A stretch of DNA of 64,000 nucleotides, taken from positions 2,480,001 through 2,544,000 of the forward strand of contig CP001622.1 of the NCBI GenBank assembly GCA_000023185.1, read 5' to 3'. This DNA is from Rhizobium leguminosarum bv. trifolii WSM1325. GTDB taxonomy: Bacteria; Pseudomonadota; Alphaproteobacteria; Rhizobiales; Rhizobiaceae. Under the pieces are notes generated by a model. The model was not told where the DNA came from and ran no database searches. It saw nothing but the letters and a program-made list of their open reading frames with translations. Made by a program: the position numbers and the translations under genes. Position 1 is the stretch's first letter. Each line of letters opens with the position of its first letter. Below are positions 52,128 through 60,616 of the stretch, piece after piece.

Positions 52128-52940
52128 GTGTTCCGTTTTGCCCTTCACGCCCTGATCGTTCTCATCCTGACGCTGCTGACCCAGATCGGCGGCATCGCCT
52201 ATCTCGCGGCGCTGGCCGCCTCACGCGCCTCGGGCTTACGGCGGTTTCTGGCAAAGCTTGCGATCTTCCTGCTTTGCTATGCCGGCGCCACCTTTGTCGC
52301 GAGCCTCGCCGCGCCGATCTTCGGGCGAGTTCCCATCTCCTGCGTCGCCAACGCCGCGGACAGGCTGGTGGTCCGCTCCCCGATCTATTGCCTGCTGAAC
52401 CGCAACTACGTCACACCCGAGGTACGCGATCTGGCAAAGGCGCTTGCCGCCCACATGGACAAGGAATTTCCCGGAACCATTACCGTCGCGCTGGATGCGA
52501 ATTTCCCCTTTGTGAACGGCTTTCCGCTGCTGCCGCACCTGTCGCATGCCGACGGGAAAAAGCTCGACTTCGCCTATTATTACAAGGATGTGGGCGGTGC
52601 CTTCCTGAATGGCGCCACCCGCTCCCCAATCGGCTATTTCGCCTTCGAGCAACCCGTCCCCGGCGACGAACTACCATGCGAAGGGCGCAACGACTGGCTC
52701 ACCACCCGCTGGAACTTCGATGCGCTGCAGTCTCTGTTTCCGGCCTATCGGATCGAGGAGCAGCGTACGTCGGCCGCGATCGGCTGGTTGACGAGCGAAG
52801 GTGTGACGCGCTTCGGCCTGCAGAAGATCTTCATCGAGCCGCATCTGAAGAACGCGCTTGGGATCACCGATGGCCATATCCGCTTTCAAGGCTGCCGCGC
52901 CGCCCGCCACGACGACCATATTCATATCGAGGTCGACTAG
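52128..52940 (+). CDS. Membrane-anchored LAS-type metallopeptidase-like protein
   Basis: About 270 residues. Two N-terminal hydrophobic segments (ALIVLILTLLTQIGGIAYLA; FLLCYAGATFVASLAAPI) are followed by a soluble domain. In it, HADGKKLD gives His140-x6-Asp147 and DDHIHIEVD gives His264-x-His266: the H-x6-D and H-x-H zinc motifs of LAS peptidases (lysostaphin, D-Ala-D-Ala carboxypeptidase, MepA). Cell-wall peptide cleavage in the periplasm is inferred. AAGG seven bases before the GTG at 52,128 supports that start; in-frame ATG 52,098 and TTG 52,074 lie upstream. I know of no specific family name. Confidence 0.72.
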   Translation: MFRFALHALIVLILTLLTQIGGIAYLAALAASRASGLRRFLAKLAIFLLCYAGATFVASLAAPIFGRVPISCVANAADRLVVRSPIYCLLNRNYVTPEVRDLAKALAAHMDKEFPGTITVALDANFPFVNGFPLLPHLSHADGKKLDFAYYYKDVGGAFLNGATRSPIGYFAFEQPVPGDELPCEGRNDWLTTRWNFDALQSLFPAYRIEEQRTSAAIGWLTSEGVTRFGLQKIFIEPHLKNALGITDGHIRFQGCRAARHDDHIHIEVD

Positions 52941-53092
52941 TGGCCGCATCTGAGGAACGTAGCCGTGCGATATAGATCGCCGTCGTCATGTTGCATTCGA
53001 CGCATCCGTCAAATCGGGATGCGGCTATGGCTTCCAAGGCATCGAGCAACAATTCAAAGTGCGACAGCCAAGGCCCTGTTGCACCCGGCATC

Positions 53093-53992
53093 TCAAAAAT
53101 GACTGATTTCGGCAAGCAGCCAATCACGAAATGCCTTCACCTTGCGCTGGTGAATTGCGCGCGGCGGATAGACCACGAAATACTGCGACGCGGATGTCAG
53201 TGCCAGCCTGAAGGGTCTGACCAGCCGACCCGCGGCAAGGTCGGCAGCGACTAGCATCGTGCGCCCCAGGACCACGCCTTCCCCCTGCACGGCGGATTCG
53301 ACGGCGAAGGTGGCAGAGTCGAAGGTCAGGCCGCTCTTCGGATCGACATCCCTGACATCGGCACTGCGCAGCCAGGTCGCCCAGTCGATGGGGAATCCAT
53401 CGTGAATGAGGGTGTGATGCTTCAGATCGCCAGGTGCTCGCAGGGGGTGTGCGCCCTCCAGAAGCCTTGGGCTGCAGACGGGAAAGACCTCTTCGCCGGT
53501 CAGAAATTCCGATGTGAGCCCAGGATATTCGCCTCCGCCATAGCGGATTGCGATGTCGATGCCGTCGGCGAGGAAGGTCGTCAGCCGGCCTGTCGTCGAT
53601 ATCCGCACATCGATGTCGCGGTTGGCCTGATGGAAACGATAGAGCCGCGGCACCAGCCACCGGCCGGCAAATCCGTCTGACGCGCTGACATTGAGCGTCT
53701 TGTCCAAATGGCGGGCCGATGCGGATTTCGTCGCCGCCGCCAACAGATCGAGCGCTTCGCGGACCGACTGCGCATAAGGCTCTCCAATGGCGGTCAGACG
53801 GACCGACCGCGTTCCCCTTTCGAACAGTTGCACGTCGAGTTGCTCCTCGAGGTGCTTGATCGCCCTGCTGATCGCGCCATGCGTCACGTTCAGTTCGTCG
53901 GCGGCCCGGGAAAAGCTCAGATGGCGCGCGGCCGCCTCAAAGCTCGGCAGGGCGTTCAGCGGCGGCAATCGTCTCGGCATAGCTCGGCTCAT
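53093..53992 (-). CDS. LysR family transcriptional regulator (GcvA-like)
   Basis: A 299-residue LysR regulator starting MSRAMPRRLPPLNALPSFEA, with HTH LSFSRAADELNVTHGAISRA (about 25-45). The effector domain has LNVSASDGFAGRWLVPRLYR and GIDIAIRYGGGEYPGL, the GcvA subgroup motif IAIRYGxG. Either Met 1 or Met 5 is the start. Divergent from the VOC/SDR gene pair by 166 bp, which are probable targets. Longer frames into that gap have poor composition. Confidence 0.93.
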   Translation of the reverse strand: MSRAMPRRLPPLNALPSFEAAARHLSFSRAADELNVTHGAISRAIKHLEEQLDVQLFERGTRSVRLTAIGEPYAQSVREALDLLAAATKSASARHLDKTLNVSASDGFAGRWLVPRLYRFHQANRDIDVRISTTGRLTTFLADGIDIAIRYGGGEYPGLTSEFLTGEEVFPVCSPRLLEGAHPLRAPGDLKHHTLIHDGFPIDWATWLRSADVRDVDPKSGLTFDSATFAVESAVQGEGVVLGRTMLVAADLAAGRLVRPFRLALTSASQYFVVYPPRAIHQRKVKAFRDWLLAEISHF

Positions 53993-54158
53993 TTGTGAGT
54001 TTTGATCACAGATCATTGCCGAAATCTGGTTTGTCGTCCAGCCATGCGCTTCATATGTTCTGGATGAGCGCCGCGTCTCGTTACGAGACGACATCGGCGC
54101 CAACGAGACGATCTGTGATTTCCTATCACCTATATCCGATGTTGCGGAGCAACCGACC

Positions 54159-54638
54159 ATGGCAACGATTTTCCCCTTCCTCTGGTTCAACACCCAGGCT
54201 GAAGAAGCCCGCGATTTTTATCTCTCTGTCTTCAGAAACGCGAAGAAACTCGGCTCCACGGAGGTGCCGGACTGGGTCTCAGGAACGAACCGCACTGTGC
54301 CAATCGCCACCTACGATTTCGCGCTCGAAGACCTCAGGCTCAGGACATTCAACGCAGGCCCCGGCGACGGCTTCAACGACGCCGTCTCGTTCTTCATCGA
54401 AACCAGGGATCAGGCCGAGACCGACTATTACTGGGAAGCGTTGACATCGCGCGGTGGCTCGGAGCGGGCCTGCGGCTGGCTGCGGGACAAATTCGGCGTC
54501 AATTGGCAGGTCTGCCCGGAGATCACGCTCCGCCTTATCGGCGATCCCGACCGCAAGAAAGCGGAGCGGACGCTCCAGGCCATGTACAAAATGCAGAAGA
54601 TCATCATCGCCGATCTTGAAGCGGCCTATGCCGGCTAG
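54159..54638 (+). CDS. VOC superfamily protein (PhnB / 3-demethylubiquinone-methyltransferase-like)
   Basis: A 159-residue vicinal oxygen chelate protein. MATIFPFLWFNTQAEEARDF followed by YLSVF is the standard opening of this subgroup, and NDAVSFFIETRDQAETDYYW followed by WLRDKFGVNWQVCP are its other marks. Despite the database name, members are not known methyltransferases; most are metal-binding VOC proteins of unknown function. It precedes the SDR gene by 43 bp and probably forms an operon with it under the divergent LysR regulator. Confidence 0.92.
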   Translation: MATIFPFLWFNTQAEEARDFYLSVFRNAKKLGSTEVPDWVSGTNRTVPIATYDFALEDLRLRTFNAGPGDGFNDAVSFFIETRDQAETDYYWEALTSRGGSERACGWLRDKFGVNWQVCPEITLRLIGDPDRKKAERTLQAMYKMQKIIIADLEAAYAG

Positions 54639-54681
54639 ATGCCGTCCACGCTCCGAACCTCATCAGCAAACGAGAGCAGCC

Positions 54682-55413
54682 ATGACCTCGCTCACAGGAA
54701 AAACCATTATTATTTTCGGCGGTAGTTCTGGCATCGGCCTCGGCGTTGCCGCGGCCACTCTCGAACGCGGCGCCAATGTCGTCATCGCCGGGCGCTCCGA
54801 GGAAAAACTGCAGGCTGCGGAAGAAGAGCTCGGCGGGCCTCCCCACCTGCGAAGCTTTGCCGCCGATCTCGAGCGGGAGGCCGATCTCACTCGCCTCTTC
54901 GAGACGGTTGGGGAGTTCGACCACCTCGTTACCACGGCCGGCACGCCGCCGCCGGGCGCACCGATCGAAGCCCTCGACCTCGACGTCATCAGGCGCTTCG
55001 TCGACAACAAGCTGATCGGCACCATCGCCCTCGCCAAGCATGCATCGCCATATCTCAAGCGTGGCGGGTCGATGACGATTACCTCGGGGATCAACAAGGA
55101 TCGGCCGCCCGTACCGGGCGGAGCGGTCGTGGCGGCGATTGCCGGTTCATTCAGCTACTTCGCCCACGGCCTGGCCCTCGAACTTGCGCCTTCGCGGGTC
55201 AACGTCGTCTCCCCCGGCTGGGTGGATACCCCAATGTGGGATGTACTCGTCGGAAGCGCCAAATCCGGCTATCTCAAGGACATGGCCGGGCGCCTGCCCG
55301 CAGGCCGCATCGCCACCCTCGCCGATGTCGCCAGCGCCTACATCTACCTCATGGAGAGCGATTTCACGACCGGCGAGACGATCCATGTGGATGGCGGTCA
55401 AAGACTGATCTAG
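54682..55413 (+). CDS. SDR family protein lacking the usual YxxxK active site
   Basis: A 243-residue SDR. The cofactor motif GGSSGIGLG (about 12-20) and GRSEEKL are intact, and TAG (100-102) replaces NAG. After the catalytic Ser region (SMTITSGINKDRPPVPGGAV) the position of YxxxK reads VVAAIAGSF, with no Tyr or Lys, so the standard proton relay is missing. PGWVDTPMW and TGETIHVDGGQRL are normal. This substitution is known in a branch of SDR proteins whose function is unclear. Second gene of the VOC-SDR pair. Confident as SDR, uncertain as active enzyme. Confidence 0.9.
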   Translation: MTSLTGKTIIIFGGSSGIGLGVAAATLERGANVVIAGRSEEKLQAAEEELGGPPHLRSFAADLEREADLTRLFETVGEFDHLVTTAGTPPPGAPIEALDLDVIRRFVDNKLIGTIALAKHASPYLKRGGSMTITSGINKDRPPVPGGAVVAAIAGSFSYFAHGLALELAPSRVNVVSPGWVDTPMWDVLVGSAKSGYLKDMAGRLPAGRIATLADVASAYIYLMESDFTTGETIHVDGGQRLI

Positions 55414-55486
55414 CCGGGATGAACCGCTCTCATCTCTATGCGATCGTCTAGGGAGTGCGGTAAACGGCAATCGGTCCCGAACCCCG

Positions 55487-55924
55487 TCACCCCTCTCCTT
55501 CGGTCTTGGCAAGCAGCCTGGCCAGTTCTTCGAGCTCTCCGGTCGAAAGGTGCCGGAGTTCCGCCGGCGGGCGATAATGCTCCGTCAAAAGCTCATCCTT
55601 GGTGGCCGCGCCCTTGCCGGTCAGCCGTACCAGCTTGACGCGGCGGTCACGTTCCGGGGTTACGCGTTCGGCAAGACCCGCACGCTCCAGCCGGTCGACC
55701 AGCCATGTCGCGGTCGAGGCGTCGCACCCCCATTGGCGGGCAAGCATGCTGATCGGCTCCCCCTCGTCGTGCAAGGTGAACAGAGCCCTGGAATCGTTTG
55801 GCGTCAGCCCCCTCGCCTGAAGGCTTTCCAGCCGCTGTGGCGCCGATTTCATCAAGAGATCGAACATCATCCGCCACGCCGAGGCGGCGGCTTTGGCATG
55901 GCGGTCGGAGGCAGAAGGCATCAA
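55487..55924 (-). CDS. MarR family transcriptional regulator
   Basis: A 145-residue MarR protein, the normal length. Winged helix: LTPNDSRALFTLHDEGEPIS, LARQWGCDASTATWLVDRLE (recognition helix) and the wing RVTPERDRRVKLVRLTGKG. The dimerisation helices are KAAASAWRMMFDLLMKSAPQ and TGELEELARLLAKTEGEG. Divergent from a small four-helix membrane-protein gene, its likely target. Convergent with the SDR gene, 73 bp apart. Start at Met 1 or 2. Confidence 0.92.
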   Translation of the reverse strand: MMPSASDRHAKAAASAWRMMFDLLMKSAPQRLESLQARGLTPNDSRALFTLHDEGEPISMLARQWGCDASTATWLVDRLERAGLAERVTPERDRRVKLVRLTGKGAATKDELLTEHYRPPAELRHLSTGELEELARLLAKTEGEG

Positions 55925-56043
55925 ATATCCTCACAACACACTTGAAAAATAGTTTTATTACTCAAATTATCGTATCAATCAAACCTTATCGGCGACTTCC
56001 CCGGAAAGTCCATTGGGCGTCCACCTTGCTACGGAGCCATGCC

Positions 56044-56412
56044 ATGCGTTCAGCTGTCGCCATCCTCTTCCTGATCGAAACCTGTCTTTATGCCATTGCC
56101 TCGCTCACCCATGCCGGGTTCGTCCTAGAAGGACACGAACACCGGCAGGCGATGATTGCCGAAGCGGTGATATCAGCGGTACTCCTTCTCGGCCTGATCT
56201 CGCTCGGCCTTGACCGATCATGGAGCCGAACGGCTGCGATCTTCGCCCAGTCCTTCGCCCTCCTCGGCACCATCGTCGGCGCCTTCACCATCGCCGTCGG
56301 CGTCGGCCCGCAAACCAACCTCGATTACATCACCCATACCGTGATGATCCTGCTCCTGGTCACTGGCCTCGTCTGGCTGGCAAGGAGCCGGAGCGCCTCT
56401 TCTCTCGGATAG
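56044..56412 (+). CDS. Four-helix membrane protein, hypothetical
   Basis: A 122-residue integral membrane protein with four predicted helices: SAVAILFLIETCLYAIASLT, MIAEAVISAVLLLGLISLGL, AAIFAQSFALLGTIVGAFTI and THTVMILLLVTGLVWLARS. The ETCLYAIASLTHAGFVLEGH stretch between helix 1 and 2 is His-bearing, and I cannot name the family. CGGAG seven bases upstream selects ATG 56,044. It is divergent from the MarR gene and convergent with the Lrp gene (17-bp gap). It is probably the MarR target. Confidence 0.82.
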   Translation: MRSAVAILFLIETCLYAIASLTHAGFVLEGHEHRQAMIAEAVISAVLLLGLISLGLDRSWSRTAAIFAQSFALLGTIVGAFTIAVGVGPQTNLDYITHTVMILLLVTGLVWLARSRSASSLG

Positions 56413-56429
56413 GGATCGGGCCACGACGC

Positions 56430-56897
56430 CTATCTCAACGGCAGTTCGAAGCTTCGCTTCAGCGTTTCCATCGGCACCTCGGTCTTGACGCTGAGGACGC
56501 TCGGAATGCGCGTCAAGTGATCGGCCTGAAAACGCCAATAGCTATGCAGATCGGCGGTGACGATCCGAAGCACGGCGTCGCATTCCCCTGTCGTCAAGTA
56601 GCATTCCATCACCTCGGGAAACCGCCTGACGGCTTCGGCGAAGCGGAGGGTGACCTCGGCATCCTGGGTCTTGAACCAGACGCGGGCAAAAACCGTCAGC
56701 CCCGCCCCGACTTTTGCAGGGTCCAGCACGGCGACGTAGCGATCGATGATCCCGGCCTCCTCCAGCAGCCGAACGCGACGCAGGCACGGTGACGGCGACA
56801 GGCCTACCTCCTTTGCCAGATCGACGTTCGAAATACGCCCGTCACGCTGAAGCACACGCAGGATATGGCGGTCGATCGGGTCCAGGATGACTGGCAT
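56430..56897 (-). CDS. Lrp/AsnC family transcriptional regulator
   Basis: A 155-residue Lrp-type regulator. N-terminal HTH: LDPIDRHILRVLQRDGRISN followed by LAKEVGLSPSPCLRRVRLLE. The C-terminal RAM domain has FVRVWFKTQ-like VFARVWFKTQDAEVTLRFAE and GECDAVLRIVTADLHSYWRF, where an amino acid normally binds. GGAG seven bases before ATG 56,897 decides this start over in-frame Met codons at 56,915 and 56,948. Divergent from the argininosuccinate synthase gene by 124 bp, which suggests amino-acid-responsive control of it. Confidence 0.92.
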   Translation of the reverse strand: MPVILDPIDRHILRVLQRDGRISNVDLAKEVGLSPSPCLRRVRLLEEAGIIDRYVAVLDPAKVGAGLTVFARVWFKTQDAEVTLRFAEAVRRFPEVMECYLTTGECDAVLRIVTADLHSYWRFQADHLTRIPSVLSVKTEVPMETLKRSFELPLR

Positions 56898-57021
56898 TTC
56901 ATAGCTCCGATTCATACTGTAGTGGCATGATATGCTAAATTTTTGCAATTTCCCGGATGCTTCGCAAGCTCATTGCGCAGGACTTGGCCTATCGTTCCAG
57001 CATCGAGATGGAGATGGGTAA

Positions 57022-58233
57022 ATGACGAAGATAGAGAAAATTGTGCTTTCTTATTCGGGCGGGCTGGATACCTCGATCATCCTCAAATGGCTGCAGGAGA
57101 CCTACGGATGCGAGGTGGTGACGTTCACCGCCGATCTCGGCCAGGGCGAGGAGCTCGAGCCGGCGCGGGCCAATGCGGAGATGGTGGGAGTCAAGGACAT
57201 CCGCATCGTCGATCTGCGCGAGGAGTTCGTCAGCGACTTCGTCTTTCCGATGCTGCGGGCGAACGCGCTCTATGAGGGGCAGTACCTGCTGGGCAGTTCC
57301 ATCGCACGGCCGCTGATTGCCAAGCATCTGGTCGGCATAGCCCGGGAGGTTGGCGCCGACGCCGTTGCCCACGGCGCGACCGGCAAGGGCAATGATCAGA
57401 TCCGGTTCGAGCTGGCGGTCAATGCGCTCGACCCGTCGATTAAGGTCATTGCTCCCTGGCGCCAATGGAACATCCGCTCCCGCATGCAGCTTCTGGAATA
57501 TGCCGAGAAGCATCATATCCCGGTGCCGAGCGACAAGCGCGGCGAAGCGCCGTTCTCGATCGACGCCAACCTGCTGCACACCTCGACCGAAGGCAAGATT
57601 CTCGAAAATCCGGCGGAGGTCGCGCCCGATCATGTCTATCAGCGCACGGTCGATCCCGTCGACGCGCCCGACACACCCGAGATCGTCACCATCGGCTTCG
57701 ATTGGGGCGATCCGGTTTCCGTCAACGGCAAGTCCATGACACCGGCCGCATTGCTGACCGAGCTCAATGGACTGGGCGGCCGGCATGGCATCGGGCGGCT
57801 CGATCTGGTCGAAAACCGCTTCATCGGCATGAAGTCGAGGGGAATATACGAAACGCCGGGAGGCACGATCCTGCTCACGGCACATCGCGGCATTGAATCG
57901 ATCACGCTCGACCGCGCCGCCGCCCATCTGAAGGACGAGATCATGCCCCGCTACGCCGAGCTGATCTACAATGGTTTCTGGTTCGCTCCCGAGCGGGAAA
58001 TGCTGCAAGCCCTGATCGACCACAGCCAGGCTTTCGTCAGCGGCGAAGTGACGCTCAGGCTCTACAAGGGAAGCGCCTCGGTCATCTCCCGCGCCTCCCC
58101 CTGCTCCCTCTACTCCGCCGACCTCGTCACCTTCGAAGAAAGCACCATCGCCTTCGATCATCACGACGCGGAAGGTTTCATCAGGCTCAACGGATTGCGG
58201 CTCAGGAGCTGGGTCGCCCGCAACGGCAGATGA
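57022..58233 (+). CDS. argG: Argininosuccinate synthase
   Basis: A 403-residue ATP-dependent ligase joining citrulline and aspartate in arginine synthesis. The ATP loop is [17 protein letters not shown] (residues about 8-24); others are [88 protein letters not shown] and [20 protein letters not shown]. It is preceded by a divergent Lrp gene rather than other arg genes, so this may be a second, regulated copy; a genome search would tell. The end [11 protein letters not shown] is slightly short. Confidence 0.97.
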   Translation: MTKIEKIVLSYSGGLDTSIILKWLQETYGCEVVTFTADLGQGEELEPARANAEMVGVKDIRIVDLREEFVSDFVFPMLRANALYEGQYLLGSSIARPLIAKHLVGIAREVGADAVAHGATGKGNDQIRFELAVNALDPSIKVIAPWRQWNIRSRMQLLEYAEKHHIPVPSDKRGEAPFSIDANLLHTSTEGKILENPAEVAPDHVYQRTVDPVDAPDTPEIVTIGFDWGDPVSVNGKSMTPAALLTELNGLGGRHGIGRLDLVENRFIGMKSRGIYETPGGTILLTAHRGIESITLDRAAAHLKDEIMPRYAELIYNGFWFAPEREMLQALIDHSQAFVSGEVTLRLYKGSASVISRASPCSLYSADLVTFEESTIAFDHHDAEGFIRLNGLRLRSWVARNGR

Positions 58234-58581
58234 CCGCCCGATCTTACGGCAGCCAGCGCACTCAACGCTCACGACGCTCCAAACGCCTTCACTTCGACCG
58301 GCAGGAACCGGACGAAACGAGCGGTTCGGATCCCAATAAGCTGCGAGGGTCAGATGGGCGGATAGGTCAATGCCCACATTGACGGCATCTTCCCTCGCGG
58401 TTGGCCGAAGCAGTCCAGGCATCCATGGAGAAGCCCCGAATCCAATTTCAAACGATTTTTAAAATAGCCACTCCGAAAGCTAATCGATTTTAATTTTATC
58501 GTTAAAATTTTCTTGTTGCAGCGCAAAAGAATTTAGACATTAATTTTTGCAGATGCTCAGTTTATTCGTTGGAGAACTCGC
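58234..58581. other. 350-bp gap, AT-rich in its second half
   Basis: Between argG and a small gene. From about 58,440 to 58,560 it is strongly AT-rich (GATTTTTAAAATAG, TTTTAATTTTATCG, TTTAGACATTAATTTTT), which suggests a promoter or transferred DNA. No gene is visible. Confidence 0.4.
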
Positions 58582-58755
58582 ATGACTGTGACATTTCCGC
58601 TAACCGAAAAGCGCGACGCCGAGACATTGCTGAAACACTTGACGTCGCACAATCTCAGCGTTCCGGGAAACTGCGTCGTGTCGCTCAAGGCGCAGGTCGC
58701 CCAGGTCTCATCCTCTCATACGACCGCGCTCGGCACCGCCCGTACCGCCTGGTAG
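58582..58755 (+). CDS. Small protein, possibly frame-shifted
   Basis: A 57-residue frame with GGAG seven bases before its ATG, starting MTVTFPLTEKRDAETLLKHL. The first 40 codons have good rhizobial codon use. After about 58,700 the composition becomes poor (Ser/Thr-rich), while the overlapping frame becomes good (LILSYDRARHRPYRLVAIEC, ending GSPMRDG at 58,832). It may be one gene of about 83 codons broken by a one-base change. I do not recognise it; it may also be a chance effect of AT-rich flanking DNA. Confidence 0.4.
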   Translation: MTVTFPLTEKRDAETLLKHLTSHNLSVPGNCVVSLKAQVAQVSSSHTTALGTARTAW

Positions 58756-58852
58756 CGATTGAATGTCCCGGCATCGCCGTCGACAATAGGATCGAAGCGA
58801 TCCTGGCTGGATCGCCCATGCGGGATGGATGAAACCCGAGCGCGTCGATAGC

Positions 58853-59443
58853 CTATCTCGCGGCAGGCAACCCCATGCCGGCGAGCTTCAGGATATCCTC
58901 GACCTTGGCGTCGGGATCGGCGCCGGGTTCGACCTGGCCGTCTATCATCAGCAAGGCGAGGCCATGCGTCAGCGACCAGAGAAAGAGCGCGGCGTTCGGC
59001 ACGTCCTCGGGCGTCAGCCGCTTTTCCAGGTCGTCCTTCATCTGCCGGTAGACCTGCATCCGCAAGGCGCGTATCGCCTCATTTCCTTTGGAATAGGCCT
59101 GAAAGCCCTCCCCGAACATCAGCCGGTAGAGACCGGGATTCGCGCGGGCAAAGGCGACATAGGCGATGCCGCCGGCGAGCAGATTGCGTCGAGGACCGGC
59201 TAGCGCGGCATCGATGCTTTCGCTGAGTTCGGCAAACCCTTGTTCGGCGAGTGCTGCCGCGATGGCGTCCAGGCTGTTAAAATAATGGTATGCCGCCGGA
59301 GCCGAGACGCCGGCACGACGGCCGATCTCCCGCATGCTCAGCGCAGTCGGGCCTCCCTCCTCCAGCAGCGCCCGCGCCACGGACAGCAGCGTGGGGCGCA
59401 AATTGCCGTGATGATAGCGGGTCAATCCGTCGTGCGTGGCCAT
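58853..59443 (-). CDS. TetR family transcriptional regulator
   Basis: A 196-residue TetR protein. MATHDGLTRYHHGNLRPTLL, then the HTH SMREIGRRAGVSAPAAYHYF (about 37-56) with the NSLDAIAAALAEQGF helix. The C-terminal domain is of the TetR_C_13/WHG-like type (AYVAFARANPGLYRLMFGEG). Such regulators (YbiH/AcrR-like group) often control nearby oxidoreductases or efflux. The closest candidate is the methyltransferase gene 340 bp away, but a repeat lies between. It ends near the small ORF on the other strand. Confidence 0.92.
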   Translation of the reverse strand: MATHDGLTRYHHGNLRPTLLSVARALLEEGGPTALSMREIGRRAGVSAPAAYHYFNSLDAIAAALAEQGFAELSESIDAALAGPRRNLLAGGIAYVAFARANPGLYRLMFGEGFQAYSKGNEAIRALRMQVYRQMKDDLEKRLTPEDVPNAALFLWSLTHGLALLMIDGQVEPGADPDAKVEDILKLAGMGLPAAR

Positions 59444-59607
59444 GTCTCGATCTAATCTTTACAGTGTTAAAATAATGCTCTAGTCTGCCTCCCATGACAA
59501 GGGCATGATGAGAGGAGATCGCGATTGGGGGCTGTATCCTCCAACGTCCCTCATTGGGCGGCATCCCCAATGCCTTCATTTTTTTGGGCGCGCGGCATCC
59601 TCCAATC

Positions 59608-59713
59608 CACCTCATCCTGAAGGGCGAAGCCTCGAAGGACACGCTCAACACTACTTCTTGCATGCATCCGACGCCCGCCTCGCCCTTCGAGGCCCTGCGG
59701 TCACCTCAAAGTG
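59608..59713. repeat. Rhizobial mosaic repeat with inverted ends
   Basis: CCTCATCCTGAAGGGCGAAG then CCTCGAAGGA at the left; CGCCCTTCGAGG then CACCTCAAAGTGAGG at the right. Same family as 16,778-16,935. It occupies most of the 340-bp gap between the TetR and methyltransferase genes; the rest holds nothing recognisable. Confidence 0.5.
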
Positions 59714-59785
59714 AGGCTCTCCTGGGCGCCGCGTCCCGGCACTGACAAGGTTTACAAACCAAGGTTTACAGAGAAAGAGGCCTTC

Positions 59786-60616
59786 ATGCGAGCATCCGAA
59801 CCAAGCCGCACCGCGATGGGTGCGGCAGCCTATCGAGCAGCACACCAGCGTGTGGATGGCGGCGCCATTTTCTTTGACCCCTACGCCCGCCGCATCCTCG
59901 GCGAGGCGGCCTGCGCCGAGGCCGATCTGAAAGCGCAGGACCCCGCCACGCGATCCTTTCGCCTGTTCGTGGCGGCGCGAAGCCGATATGCCGAAGACTG
60001 CCTTGACCTCTCCGTCGCAAGGGGCGACAGGCAAGCCGTCATCCTCGGCGCCGGGCTCGACACCTTTGCACTGCGCAATCCCCATGCCGGCCTGAAGGTC
60101 TTCGAAGTCGATCATCCCGCCACGCAGAGCTGGAAGCAGATGCGGCTCAGCGAGACCGGACTGACGCAAAGCCTGCCGACATTCGTTCCCGTCGATTTCG
60201 AACATGAGGATTTGAAAACGCGTCTCGTCGATTCCGGCTTCGAGCCCGAAGCACCGTCTTTCTTCATCTGGCTTGGCGTCGTGCCATATCTCACGGAGGC
60301 GTCGGTCTTTACGCTGTTGCGCTTCGTCGCCAGCCTGCCGAGCGCATCCATCGTCTTCGACTACGGTGAACCCCTCGAAAACTATTCGCCCGAACGCCGT
60401 GCCCGCGCCGCGGAAATGGGCGCGCGCACGGCCGCGGCCGGCGAGCCATGGCTGACGCACTTCGATCCCGAGGATCTTGCGAACCGATTGCTGAGCCTGG
60501 GCTTCACATCTCTGGAGGATATCGGCCCGACCGAAATGGCAAAACGCTTCTTCGGTCTGCCCCGGGATGCGCCGGACCGCGGCGCCGGTCCCCGCATCAT
60601 ATTCGCCGGGAAATAG
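59786..60616 (+). CDS. Class I SAM-dependent methyltransferase (LCM/TIGR00027-type)
   Basis: A 276-residue methyltransferase of the leucine carboxyl methyltransferase-like type. The N-terminus (MRASEPSRTAMGAAAYRAAH) and FFDPYARRILG are typical; AVILGAGLDTFALR is motif I (about 98-111), then VFEVDHPATQSWKQM and SFFIWLGVVPYLTEASVFTL. Family members methylate unknown carboxyl or phenolic acceptors. GAGG five bases before the ATG. Its last 20 bases overlap the 3' end of the convergent VOC gene, because that gene has lost its normal stop (see VOC entry). Confidence 0.9.
   Translation: MRASEPSRTAMGAAAYRAAHQRVDGGAIFFDPYARRILGEAACAEADLKAQDPATRSFRLFVAARSRYAEDCLDLSVARGDRQAVILGAGLDTFALRNPHAGLKVFEVDHPATQSWKQMRLSETGLTQSLPTFVPVDFEHEDLKTRLVDSGFEPEAPSFFIWLGVVPYLTEASVFTLLRFVASLPSASIVFDYGEPLENYSPERRARAAEMGARTAAAGEPWLTHFDPEDLANRLLSLGFTSLEDIGPTEMAKRFFGLPRDAPDRGAGPRIIFAGK

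Noticed and set aside
56989..58422. 477-codon minus-strand frame opposite argG
   Set aside because: Shadow of argG.
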